Below are positions 34,984 to 46,124 of a stretch of DNA of 64,000 nucleotides, piece after piece (position 1 is the stretch's first letter; the number at the start of each line of letters is the position of its first letter). The stretch is taken from the NCBI GenBank assembly GCA_029953675.1, contig JAMWBK010000008.1, positions 372,001 to 436,000 of the forward strand, read 5' to 3'. The notes below the pieces were generated by a model. The model saw only the letters and a list, made by a program, of their open reading frames with translations, was not told the origin of the DNA and did no database searches. Position numbers and translations under genes: made by a program. Source of the DNA: Rhodosorus marinus (Eukaryota > Rhodophyta > Stylonematophyceae > Stylonematales > Stylonemataceae).

Positions 34984-36951
34984 CAGACTCCACAACGTGT
35001 GCTGTCATCGAGTGTGAATATGGAAACAATGCACCATCAAACCAAGTGTAATTTAATGTGTACGACACACCCGGAGAGTTCCGCTGACGAGAAACAAAGC
35101 TGTGCCCGAACCTGTCCCAATGTTGAATTCTGAGAATCAGAAGAGGAGCACATCATAGAAGACAATCCAAGCGAGAAAGAGAAAACGAACTGAAGGTAGG
35201 GAGAGAGTCCGGACTAATCCTTATCGAACCCGTTTATTAACAAATAATCGTTCTTGGGACTTTCTTATGTGCGAAGGAACTCTAGGCTCACCAGGGCGCT
35301 TTTGGGGGAAGACAAAACACGTCTCCTCCCGGCAGAAAAGCCCACGCGCTGCTCTACAAAGCTCTGTAATTATTCTGAAGACCTACGTGAAGCTACTCGA
35401 TATCACAGATCGCTGGATTCGAAGGACGTCAACAACAAAAATACCCTTTCAAGAAGACAGAAACCAATGAACAAGAAACACAACGGCCGAACTGCAAGCC
35501 ACTACTCAGATGGGAGGATACAGAAATACGGGAAGGGTAAGCCTGCTTTCAAATCAGCTTCTTCTCCTTCTCGAATCACGGCGCTTTGAATCCAGCATTC
35601 GCTAATCGTCCTGTTGCAATCTCCAGGCAGATGCACTAGGTCTTTCATAACCAGGGAGGGATTTCAGAAACCCCTCTGCGCTCAGAACCTCGTCAAACAG
35701 CTGTTTCTAAAACTCTGTAATTATTTTTACCATATTTCAATGTTTCCCTCAAGATTATAGAACAATAAAGGATCGATTATTTCTTAATTACGTAGTACCG
35801 AATGTAATCTAGGAATATAAGGGTTGTCGTATCCTTTTTGAAAATATTTAACTGTATCTAGGAGCTTAATCCCTAAACAATGCCGATCAGAAACGCGAGA
35901 GGACTCTCAGATTGAAGAGGAGACTCTTGGCTTTTGATGCTTGAGGTACTTCGTAGACGAGCGAAATTACAAAGTAGCTCAGGCTCAAGAGGATGTATTA
36001 GAAAAGCTGGAGTAGTGCCCAGCTAGGTTCTTGCTGACAGTGTTCCAGAGGAAGGATTCACCGATCGGACCGGATCGTGAGCAGATCTGCAAGAATGAAA
36101 AAAAAAGAAGACAGTCGCCAGTAGCCCCTTGAGTGAGACCTGCGAAGCTGCAATGTGGATGACGATCACGCTGGAGCAACGAGATACTGCCCAACTATGC
36201 TACATCTACACCGGGACCTTAGATATCTAAACTCTGGCAATCGAACTCTGCCCGTAGCTTCGAGCTCCAGAGACATTCAACAAACCTCCTTTCCAACGTT
36301 AACCCCAGCAATAATCTTCCCTCTACAGACTATTGAAGACTCAATGACGATCACGCCGGACCGCCGTATCCGGCGGTGGCGTGGGCAGATAGATCATTGA
36401 GCTCAAAACTTGACGGCGCGTAACGTCAGTTTCCGATTCAAGTGGATGACTTGAAATGCCCAAGTTGGATGCAAAGAAGAGACGAAGGCGTCACCATGCA
36501 ATGACTTTCTTGCTGAGCGGGTTTTACAGGTGGCAAATACATGTTCGTAGTCCACGATACAACGCGATTTGAACGGTTTTGGAAGTGCTCGGCGGTCCAA
36601 GGGCAGAAACGCGCAGCTTTCCGCGGAAGCTGATATGAGTGGGGAGCTCTGGGGACTAGAGCTGGGTGGTTTGATCCTCCGGAAGGTCCGATGAATGAAA
36701 TCGAGGCGAAGTTGTGCGCTGATGAGAATAGGAATCCGTAAGATAAGATCTTGGCAATTTTCTTATCTCTGTTGCGTTGCGGGCGTAGGATGACCTTCAC
36801 ACTATCTGTCAATCCACTGAAAAACCACGGATGATTGAGAATTGTGTATATTTAACCTCTAAGAAGCACTGATGCCTTACACAAGATGACCTGTTGTACA
36901 TTGCTTAAAGGCTCAGCTGTTGCTGATCACTACGCTCATGTTCGTCCTCCA
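34984..36951. other. Spacer, no gene recognised
   Basis: Short motif AACTCTGTAATTATT recurs at about 35365 and 35712. Open frames have no recognisable content. 35700-35880 is AT-rich. Confidence 0.4.
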
Positions 36952-37298
36952 GGTCGAGTACTTCGAAAGTCGGAGTTGAATAGGTGGATATAGCGAAAGA
37001 GATTTGATATTTAAAAGCAAGAAAGCGAACGAGTACACTTGCATGGCATGCTTAGTGCCTTAAGGTCGAATTCTTCGAATGTTGGAGTTAGTACTTCGAA
37101 CGTCGGGGTTGAATAGTTGGATATAGCGAAAGAGATTGATATTTAAAAGCAAGAAAGCGAACGAGTACACCAGCATAGCATGCTTAAGGCCTTAAGGTCG
37201 AATTCTTCGAATGTTGAAGTTGAATAGTTGGATGCAGCGAAAGAGATTTGATATTTAAGCAAGAGAGAGCGACTGAATAGACACCACCATGGCATATG
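36952..37298 (+). repeat. Tandem repeat, about 110-130-bp unit, 3 copies
   Basis: Three direct copies beginning GGTCGAGTACTTCGAA or GGTCGAATTCTTCGAA. Each has TTGGATATAGCGAAAGAG or close variants, TTGATATTTAA, AGCAAGAAAGCGAACGAG and a CATGGCAT box. Copies differ by 10-15 percent and small indels. Non-coding. Confidence 0.85.
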
Positions 37299-37338
37299 TA
37301 GTTGCATTCAAGTTTTAATGCAAGGCCTTTCGGAATCA

Positions 37339-37590
37339 TCAACCATCTGAAGAGCGAGCTCCGTTTTCTTCCTTCCCTTTCCTTTGAGTTTGTAGTTTGT
37401 CCCTCGGATCGCGATGCCAGCGAGCTTTGTAAGCCATCACGGTAAGTTGCTCTGGCTGCCAAGCAAGAAGGACCGCATCAGAACCCACACCGAAGGTAAG
37501 AATGAAGAGGCTTCCTAAAAGCCCTCCGCTAGCGCCTTCCGAGCAACCAAATTCTCTTTCAAGCTCCAGAGCCGAAGTTTTCTGTTTCAT
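37339..37590 (-). CDS. Unassigned ORF, 83 aa
   Basis: ATG-initiated frame with a hydrophobic stretch GGLLGSLFILTFGVG and a basic C-terminus. The frame is open for another 24 codons upstream without an ATG. A GT-AG option inside it would switch to another long frame. It lies next to tRNA-Arg. I cannot assign a function, and it may not be a gene. Confidence 0.25.
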   Translation of the reverse strand: MKQKTSALELEREFGCSEGASGGLLGSLFILTFGVGSDAVLLAWQPEQLTVMAYKARWHRDPRDKLQTQRKGKEENGARSSDG

Positions 37591-37696
37591 CGGAGTAGTG
37601 AGTAGTGTACTCTTGGGACTACGAACAGCCACAGAAAAGGGTGACGGTTGTGCTAAAAACACAACCGTCCGACCCTTAAAGCAAAGATGAACAAGA

Positions 37697-37769
37697 CAAC
37701 CGCGACGGGACTCGAACCCGCAATCTTCAGATCCGAAGTCTGACGCCTTATCCGTTAGGCCACGCAGCT
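37697..37769 (-). tRNA. tRNA-Arg (anticodon TCG)
   Basis: 73-nt cloverleaf on the minus strand. It has a 7-bp acceptor stem with two G-U pairs, a D arm GCCTAACGGATAAGGC, an anticodon stem-loop TCAGA-CTTCGGA-TCTGA giving anticodon TCG, a five-base variable loop, and a T arm with TTCGAGT. Discriminator base G; no intron and no encoded CCA. Confidence 0.95.
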
Positions 37770-40753
37770 ACTACTTGGCCTTGGAAAATAATCAATATAT
37801 AGATTATAGCTTTTTTGACGGGAAATTGCGATTTTAAGAGTTCTCGGGGCTAGTGCCTTATCCGCACATTTTCCTTTCCAACTAACTTGATTAGGGATAT
37901 TCCTAGCGCACGTGAACAAGTGCATGGAGCATTCGATCGACAAGGTTGGAGAAGAGTTCGTTGTGCTCTCTCTCTACTTGCTGTCTTGCATTCAGCCACA
38001 ACGATGCCTATCTCGGCCGGTATTTAGCATTGGCAAGTTACTAAACCAAGCTCGAACTGCGTGCTTTGCGGTCTAGGATACTTCGGCTTGACTCTCTACT
38101 CCGTCACTGAGAAACGCGTTTTCAAGGACCGGTGGAGAAAGGGTGAATCAATAATCGCACTTGTCGTCGCATTCCATTGAAAGCGTGCGGGGTAAGCGCT
38201 AATGACTGTATGAATAGCCCGGCAACTTTCGAAATCGATGTATCTGAAATAGGAGGAATATGGTGCATGCGAAAAAGAGCTTTGACTGTACACAGCGTGG
38301 GTCCGTTTCAAACTACCCCAAACCGATTCCGGTTTCCCCCGAAACGAAATCAAATGCTTGTTTCTCTCGGTGTCTTTTCGCTTCGGACTTGGGGTATTTC
38401 TCAGCTTCTCGTGGGACTGTTTCAAACTGGCCCCAGGTTATTGCGGCTTCCACCGACAAGACTGTAGCTTTCCGTATTTCAGTAGTAAGGGGTTACTTCA
38501 ATCATCAGCTCTTTCCTCCCCCTCCCCCCCTTTCGCGCCCTGACTCAACTGCCACGGTGCCCGCAGTGCACATCACATACAAAATCCATTCCCACCCATC
38601 AAAAAAAAACAGGTAGAAAGTTTATTCATTTTTCTACGAGCTCCAGCGGGCATAGTACTAGTACTTGATGTACGATGAGCTACTAGGATCTGTAACGGCT
38701 TAGAAACTTCAAACCGGACAATCTCAAAAACGAGAGAAAAAAAAGAGAGGATGAATTTGGGAGTTTTCTTGAAGGTTCATAGCAAACAGCCAATCATGTT
38801 GTGATTCTTCATCCAGCCTCCTCCTGTTTTTCACTAAAAAAGGGGGAGGGTGGCAATTACGTGGTAGAACTGTTACCTTTTTAATATTGAAAACAAGAAG
38901 ATCAGTGGAAGAGCCTCTCAATCTCGCGTATCGTTGGATAAAGGTGTAGAATATCAAGAGTGGATTGGTCAAAGTTTTTAATCATTCATTGAATATTTAT
39001 TGTTGAGGATTTTTCTAGATATAATACGTCCAACATTGAACGGGCGGACACGTGAGAAGCGAAAATTAGATGATAATACCGGCCCTAAATTTGATGACAA
39101 TAAAGTTCCTAAAAATATCATTAATGTGATAAAATACCATTCATGGAATTGGTATAACCCCCTTAAAGTAAAAAGTAAATTTTTGCTCGCTAAGAACATG
39201 AATTTACCCAATCATACGAAGATTCCCTTTTAATCGTTTTTAATTGGACAATAAATATCACGTACCTAAGCTCGGCGTGACCCCTAATTTGATTCGCTAC
39301 TCATATTAATATTTCAGAATAAACTGGAGCCAACTGACAGAGATCATAAGTACCAGAAAATGTCAATCGAGCAGGCTAGCCTCTTTTCTAGGGGGGGGGG
39401 TGCGAGCACTATTCATGGTTGCCTTGCTGGCTGACAGAGAACTCAAAAATCGAAGAAGAAACGAGGACCAGGACATGTGTAAATTGAAATTTTCTCCTAT
39501 ACTGTTTTTATAAGTAAATATGATGTTATGAGCGGGGTATGCATATTTGATACTACCCTTATATGTTTATGCTTAATGTCAACCACGTTGTTCGGGGATT
39601 CTCGTAATCGGATCATGGACAGGATAAGGGGGGGTAGGGGAGGTGTTGAGCAACTTGGATTTGCGTGGCAAAGAGCAATGGCCGCCGAAATGATAGACTG
39701 AATTTTTTTTTGGCGAGATGATGAAATGGAATTGTGTTCTCAGGAGCAGTTGGGAACATGCTGAGAGCTAATGAAAGCACACTTGGCGTCGGATGTGGAT
39801 ATGTGTCTCCATCGCCATGATGGTGAGGAGCAAATGCACGAATCCAGGTCTCCTCGAAGACGGGACTATGAAAACGTTGCTTATTGCAGGGGTTATGGGG
39901 TGTCCTAATGAAACAAGCTGGACGAGAAGGAACTCAACACCCTAAGGCCCGCCCCCCTTTCAAAAACACACGGTACTTAGTTGTAGCTTTGGGAGATAAG
40001 ATATCACCAAGTGGACATTGTACGGCAGCGAGGAAAGAAAAAATTCCATGGCGACACAATTACCCTCCCCCCCCTCCACAAAACCCATCGCTTTCTACCG
40101 AAACGCTCGATGAGTACACACACTCTAGCGACCGGTCCACCACTACTTTCTCGAAACTATAAGTCTTTCCTACTGCTCAAGAGCGATGATAAAACCGAAC
40201 AAAACGAAATTTTTTCAGGACCGCTTGGCAAAAATCCTGAAAATACGCTCTCAAAACGTGCGCTTTAAAGTTTGTATTGTTCCCTCACATCTCCAGCGCT
40301 CTTCTCTCTCTCTCTCTCTCTTGGATTGGGAACGATTCGCTTTGTTCCAGTAGCTAGGTTCCAGTAGCCATCAACACTGACGCACTGTCTAGCTAGCTAG
40401 CTCCCATCGCCATAGATAATATCGCTCTCAAGTATATTTTCGTTTCTCGCGCCTCTCGCCCGCAACAAAAAGCCTTTCAGTTTCCGGACTTCCCCAAAAA
40501 TTGCTGCCCACACTTCTGAACGAGGAAAATTTATAGACACATACTTTTTTGCTTGGCGGAATTTGTTGGTCATTTGCTGCGTGGCTTTTCAGAGTATGTC
40601 CGTTTGCTTTTCTTTGACGCTTGTGGTCGTCTTGTTCAAGACGGGTTTGGCATGAGAAGAGTGTGGTGAGGACGTTGTGGGTGTGGAGTTGAGAAGTGGG
40701 GATTGAGCAGTGTGGGTGAGGTTAGGATGAAGTGAGAAGGGTGTAAAGGAGGG
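37770..40753. other. Long spacer, no gene recognised
   Basis: Contains overlapping frames on both strands of AT-rich DNA at 38978-39233, G-runs at 39390 and 39630, a CT dinucleotide run at about 40300 and a short CTAG repeat (40390). G-rich plus-strand sequence at 40620-40753 precedes the next gene. Confidence 0.4.
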
Positions 40754-41545
40754 ATGAACGTTGATGATGTTGAGGATGGGGGATGGATGGAGAGGGGAGG
40801 TGGAGATATTGGGCGTAAGAGTTGGACAGTTGAGGAGGAGGTCAAGCTTTTGAAGCTCTTGGCAGAGTTTGAGATGTTCCGTGGCCATGGTAAGGGGAAG
40901 AAAGGGCGCGGAAAGTTTGAACCGATGGCCATCAAGATGAACCACCTGTTTCACGCGAAAAATGGCTCAAAATATCCAATGCGGAGCTGGGAGAATCTCA
41001 GGGTCAAGGCCAACAACCTCAGGGCAAAGTACGAGGTCGTGAAGAGAAAAGTACTCTTGGAGGATAATGACGGGGCAGTAGATCAAGGGATGGATACGTG
41101 GCAACACTTTAAGCTTTGTCATGATGTCTTTGGGAAGGATTCAATGGATGGGAAGGAGGAACATGAGGTCGAGAAGACTTCTGAAGAGGAGAGCAAGCAA
41201 TCCCCGTGTGCTGATCGTTCTGTGGGTACAACAAATCTGAATGCAAAGGATAAAAACCCCTTAATAGAAGCGATAAAAGTCCTGGAGAAGCGAAGGGAGA
41301 CGAGAAGGGCCGAAACAGACAGACAGCGAAAAGTGCGAGACCAGGAATTCAACAGCGAGATCGAAAAACTACGATTCGAAACGAGAAAGTTTCTGGATCT
41401 TCAATTGGACAGACTAAGAAGCGAACAGAGGCTCAGAATGCAAGAACTTGAAGGAAAAATAACACATTTAATCCAGAGCTCAATCAACCACACCCCTTCC
41501 GCAGACAACGATACTACCCTCAATCTGAAGAGTAGAGTACATTAA
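40754..41545 (+). CDS. SANT/trihelix-like DNA-binding protein, 263 aa
   Basis: Intronless. Residues 23-95 resemble a Myb/SANT-like or trihelix domain: KSWTVEEEVKLLKLLAEF (helix 1 with the first Trp), then PMAIKMNHLF, then MRSWENLRVKANNLRAKYE (helix 3 with the last Trp). A basic loop separates helices 1 and 2 (GHGKGKKGRGKFE). Residues 160-240 are a long charged coiled coil starting NPLIEAIKVLEKRRETRR, typical of the dimerisation region after the DNA-binding domain in such proteins. It probably acts in the nucleus as a transcription factor, or could come from a domesticated transposase (Myb/SANT-like domains occur in Harbinger elements). G-rich leader upstream. Confidence 0.65.
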   Translation: MNVDDVEDGGWMERGGGDIGRKSWTVEEEVKLLKLLAEFEMFRGHGKGKKGRGKFEPMAIKMNHLFHAKNGSKYPMRSWENLRVKANNLRAKYEVVKRKVLLEDNDGAVDQGMDTWQHFKLCHDVFGKDSMDGKEEHEVEKTSEEESKQSPCADRSVGTTNLNAKDKNPLIEAIKVLEKRRETRRAETDRQRKVRDQEFNSEIEKLRFETRKFLDLQLDRLRSEQRLRMQELEGKITHLIQSSINHTPSADNDTTLNLKSRVH

Positions 41546-42517
41546 TAAGCCCGTTCCTCTTCTTGCAAAGTTTCTTTCCCCTTCGTCACCACGAGACGAC
41601 TTGTTCCTACTTTCCAACGGTCCACGGGCCTCTTGTCTACTCCGAGGCTACAACCACGCGTTCTCTAGCAATTATTGTAGGAGTTAGCCTCGAAACAATG
41701 CCATTTGCACTGGATTCGACCAAGAGGGGGGAGGGGAAGAGCTAGGAGACACAGCCCCCGGAAGGCAGCATCTCGACAGAGACGACTCAAGGAGGAAAAC
41801 AAAGAATTGATGAGGCGGTTGTCGTTGTAAGCTACAATGAGAGCGACCCTTTCTTGTATTACTAAATAAACGTTATGTCCTTTCATGCAATCAGCTCCTT
41901 TATGTGAAACAGACAAGCGCATGCCCAAGATGGTCGAATTCAAAGCTCACCAAGCTTCTCAGCCTGTCCCCAAACCTAGACCTGGCTCACCCGATAGACC
42001 GATGAGAGGCACTACTCTACTTCTGTCATATTGAATGGGAATTGCCGAAGTCATCCTCCATTCTGCCCTGGATCCCTTCGTTTGTTCACCAAAATTATCT
42101 GTCATTCCGCAGCTCCGCCTCCTGGATGGGCATTCCCGAGAGGAAGTCTGATACTTCCCCCCGATGGACAGACCACTCATCCCTATTGAGAATTTTCTTT
42201 GCGTTGTTTAGAACGCGAAAACTTCGAAATCGAACAGTATTCACAGCTGGTATCAATCAGAGCTACCCAAAGCCATTCCGAGTCCCCGTCTTGATCAATA
42301 TGCACCCCTTCAGAAAGATCTCCATAAGCAATCAAAGGCCAGCCCGATAAAGACCCAAAGGCAAGAAGTATATGAATTGATTGAATAGCTATTTTCGAAG
42401 ATTTCGAGCGAATTGTTGATTGAAGCAGGCAACCGAATTTCATATAATCCTTCGGAATTAGTTTAATTAAAGGAATATATCCTAAATAGAATTTATATAG
42501 GTTGGGCTTTTTTGTAT
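41546..42517. other. Convergent intergenic region
   Basis: Between the 3' ends of the SANT-like gene (+) and the 42518-44550 gene (-). No gene recognised; AT-rich just before 42518. Confidence 0.45.
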
Positions 42518-44550
42518 TTATGTTGCAATGGGCTGGCTGTGGACTCTGATGAGCGATTCATAGACGAGCGAGCTGTTGACGTGATGGACTGACCTCTCAA
42601 GAGCTGTGACGACGGCGTGTCTTTCGATTTCTACGAGTTCCTTTTCATAGTGGCTGAGCCTTGTACCGTCTGAGTCCACGGCAAGTCTGACGGTGCTGAG
42701 CCACACCGCGGTCCACCTCGTTCGCTGATCCTCTCTCAGGCCTCTGTTGTCTACGGATAGGAAAGGTTCCGCACATGTGGATATGTACACTAGTTGTGCT
42801 ACCGCTTCTTCATTATCTCCAAGCACCCGATCCTGGCGTAGACTTCGAGCAATCATCAGCAGCTCTATCGCCCGCCCCAGGTTCTTCGCCCCGACCTGCT
42901 CCTTGATCACCGGTATCAAGCAATCCTCGATCCAGTACGAGTGAGCAGACAGAATGTCTCCAAGACCTCCGACTCTAGTCAAGCAGTCCTCATCTTGTTC
43001 AACCAGTCTAGTCACGCATGCAATAAGCTGATCCAGCGCCATTTTGCTTGTGGATCCCTTCAACAAGCTCAAAACTGGGCGCAGTTGACTCTCAAGGAGG
43101 TCCGTGAACAAGGTGTGCTCGGAGCACACGTATCTCTGCGAAAAGCGTCGAGATGCAGAACACGACAACTCAGATATATCTCGCAAAGCCTCTAGTGCAT
43201 CTAGTCCCGTGTTTTCATTTCTTACCACACTTCTAGCGAACGCATTGAGCACTGTAAGGCGCTCGGGTCTGTCTGACGGCCATCCTTGTGTTGTCAACCT
43301 GCTCAAAACCGTCATGAAGACATCAGCCTCCAAAGTTGAAGCGACTGCAAGCTCCCAAAGCCTGGAAATATACTCTGCTTCAATTACGATCCTTTCTTCC
43401 GCATCGAAGTCCATGATCAGGTCCAGCTGCTTTCTTAGGACGTTGTGTGAAACGCAGAACAGACTGCACCGTGACTCTGTCGAAAGATGGTTCAGACCCG
43501 AGGAGTCGAGTGAAGACATACTATTCACAAGGCCCTCCTCCAAGCACGGGTTGAGCAGATCCTCATCCATTCGAACTTGATTCGACAGCATCTCGCTTAG
43601 GTAGGAATCAAGCAACTGCCATGCTGGTGTGAACGACGTTTTGGTCAGCTTCGTGACACGCTCTTCGAACTTGAAACACGTTTCTGCAGCGGTGTTGAAT
43701 CCAGTAAGTTGGGAGTGGAGTGCCGGGCCTTACAAGCGAAAGAAGAATTCCGTACCATGGGAGGGGGAACCCCTCATGCTGCGCCTCACACAAGCAATTG
43801 CCTCCTCTGCAACCGCCTGCTGGACTAGTTCATCGATACGTTCCTTGTCCTGCTCGCCCTCACGAAAGGGTAACACATCGACAAGCTTCGAGTGTGTCAG
43901 GTTGATCAGGGCCTTTCTGGCCCAAGACGAGGCTCTCTTTTCAGCTTCATTCTCTGGAAGAGTATTGCAGAAGTAGATGAAGCATAACATCACGCGGTAT
44001 GCAATGGGCGCCGCCCTGACTTGATTGCTCTTCGCGATCTCCAGTAAAGCCTTTGGGGACTGCGGAAGCTGGTTCACCACCACCGACACGGGAAGCGCTT
44101 CAAAAACCTAACCAAGGCACGTCAGCAAGGTTGGCTGTCTAGTTTGCAATGAGGACCTGTTGAGGTGTCCCGTCTCAACTTGTAATGCTCACCGTCAGAA
44201 GGTTCTTGAGGAGCTGCCCTAGCGCGTCTCCCTCCATACTATCCGCCGCGCCACCGCCTCCGCCGTGAAGAACGGAATCCAAACCAGCGCGCAGACTTGA
44301 GATCATCTCTTCGCGCTCGCTCAAATTCATCATAGCTTTTCTGAAGAAGATCAAGCGTTCCTGGCTGCCTCATCAACTTCAATCGATATCCGCTAATCTC
44401 TTTCACCAATTGCGTCTTGTTCGCCCTTGCCATCCTCTGCCTGCTACGGGATCGGACTGGGGAGCACGTCAGGGAATTGATATCTGATGCTAGGTAGAGT
44501 CTTGATTCCGCCTCCACCCTTTGGAGATGCGAATGCTCGGGTGGTGACAT
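42518..44550 (-). CDS. Large helical protein of unknown function, 609 aa (4 exons)
   Basis: Exons 44407-44550, 44193-44360, 43756-44107 and 42518-43683 join to 609 aa without a stop. The last two introns are clear GT-AG. The first (46 nt) is shorter than any other intron in the window, so the N-terminal model is less certain; an alternative frame continues from exon 1 for 50 codons. The protein is almost entirely predicted alpha-helical, acidic, Leu-rich and Ser-rich, with no signal peptide or membrane span. It reads like an alpha-solenoid or helical-bundle scaffold, such as subunits of tethering or nuclear pore complexes, but no specific family motif is recognisable. The N-terminal 45 residues are basic, and a GGGGG stretch lies near residue 85. 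Expression is likely, given the clean long terminal exon. Confidence 0.65.
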
Positions 44551-44856
44551 AATTATCTCTTGTTGTCAACGGGACTTTTGATTCCGACACCAGTCGAACG
44601 GTGCAGGGAGAGAAATGCGTTGGATTGCCGTTGGAGTCGTGGGTGGGTGTGATTGGGAAGTTAGCTCCAGGTAGATCACTGTGGCGGTTCGATTTTTTAT
44701 TCTAAAAAACTTAGGGATTGCTAGGGGTTCTAGCTGATTTTTTCAGGGTAAGGATATCCCCTTACCCAACAGGATATCTGTTTCGGTTGACTGGTGGAAA
44801 CGTAGACTGTTTGACCGGAGTTTTGGAGTGGGGGCGCTGGTCAGGTGGGGTTTGGG
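44551..44856. other. Short intergenic spacer
   Basis: Leader of the 609-aa protein gene and 3' flank of the next minus-strand gene; G/T-rich on the plus strand. Nothing recognised. Confidence 0.4.
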
Positions 44857-45648
44857 TTAGAACACTGCCAAGTTCACGAATTTCCATTCTGGTTTTGGCG
44901 GTACCGCCTGTGCGTCCTCTGATTCTACACTGTAAAGCGATTTAAACTCCCAGAGCTCGTGTTTCCACTTCGAGGGCTTCCCTGCATTAAGCTTGGCCTT
45001 CAAAATTATCTCCATCTCTACCTTGGAGAACGTTATTTGCAGACCGTCCTGTGAAAGCTCTTCAAAAGTCGCCGTCCTCACCTTGGCATCCTCAAACTCT
45101 AGCTTGATCCCTTCGTTTGAGTTGCGAAGGTAGTTGAAGTAGCCCTCCAAGTCACCCTCTGCTTCATCACTGAAGGACGGCCACATTATCGAAAAGCCTA
45201 GTTAGCACACGGTCGGAAAGCATGCCATGGAATACCAACGTAGTGCTGGTTTGACTCACTTTAACCCTTTGAAATCACCGCTCTCCAGGCAATCAGAGAC
45301 CCTCCCAACGCAGTTTTTGGCTCCGTCAATCATCTCTTCCTCCGAACAGCCAATGGTTTTAAGTCCTTCTCTGACCATAAACCTGCTCTTAGAAAGAACT
45401 CGGTTTATGAGCAATCAAGGCCCTAGCGTTCTCTCGCACAAGCAGCGCCAGGCAGTCAGCCAGCTAGCCAGCCATACGTACCATCGCACACTTCTCCATA
45501 AAATACTCTCCTTTAACCATTCTGGCTTTTCAGGGTAAAACGTCCCTGAATCAAATTTCTCCTTCTCACCCCCAGTTTCACACAGGCCTCGATACAGAGA
45601 AGCGCCAACGCTTCTCCTCCTCAAAGTTTGCATCATCTTCATCGCCAT
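44857..45648 (-). CDS. Probable mitochondrial protein of unknown function, 200 aa (3 exons)
   Basis: Exons 45482-45648, 45260-45382 and 44857-45169 give 200 aa in frame. The introns (99 and 90 nt) are GT-AG, and the second contains GCTAAC as a likely branch site. The N-terminus (MAMKMMQTLRRRSVGASLYRG) is Met/Arg/Ser-rich without acidic residues, like a mitochondrial presequence. The mature part is acidic, with two Trp-rich patches and KWKHELWEFKSL and WKFVNL near the C-terminus. That pattern recalls strand-helix folds such as Tim44/MRPL45-type domains, but I cannot establish homology. No membrane segment. Confidence 0.6.
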
Positions 45649-46124
45649 AATCGCAGAGAACTCTAGTCAAGCTGAGTTGTTCAAACCCAGAGACCACTGT
45701 CCAACATGCCCTCCACCCTTCTGTACTTGTTTCAGTCCCAAGATGGAGCTCTAACATGTCTTGCGGGAGACCCGAATTCCCCTCTCATCCCGTGTGGAGA
45801 AGCGGTTCCGGGGCATGCCCCCATTTGCCCCATAGACACGCGGCAGCAGATTTCAACCTTTTCGATGCCTTCATCGCACCGGAGCTTACTTGCCCCCGAG
45901 GCAAAGGCTTGTCGTAGATTAGTTTTCCCAAAAAAGGGCCGAAGAACCCCAACCAGTGAGGTGGAACTACTGCCTTCATGTCTGCAGGACTGCTGCTGAT
46001 ATAAGCTGATTTCCTCTTCATCAATTAGTACAAGGTCTTGAGCTTCTGTCGACGTCTGATTTACATCTGTGCACACATAATCTGCCAACTTGGACTGGTG
46101 TTTCCACGACCTGCCTGTGAACCG
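45649..46124. other. Spacer with unassigned frames
   Basis: Minus-strand frames 45732-46088 and 45785-46024 are open but begin with TTG, not ATG. A plus-strand ATG frame 45706-45999 overlaps them. No domain is recognisable in any. Confidence 0.35.

Noticed and set aside
36155-36812. Open frames on both strands in the 36-kb spacer
   Set aside because: They start with GTG or TTG, carry no motif and overlap each other.
38978-39233. Overlapping frames on both strands that looked like a mitochondrial DNA insert
   Set aside because: AT-rich sequence opens frames easily; I could not match any mitochondrial protein or RNA.
45732-46088. Minus-strand open frame of 118 codons between two genes
   Set aside because: It starts with TTG, overlaps other open frames on both strands and has no domain or splice support.
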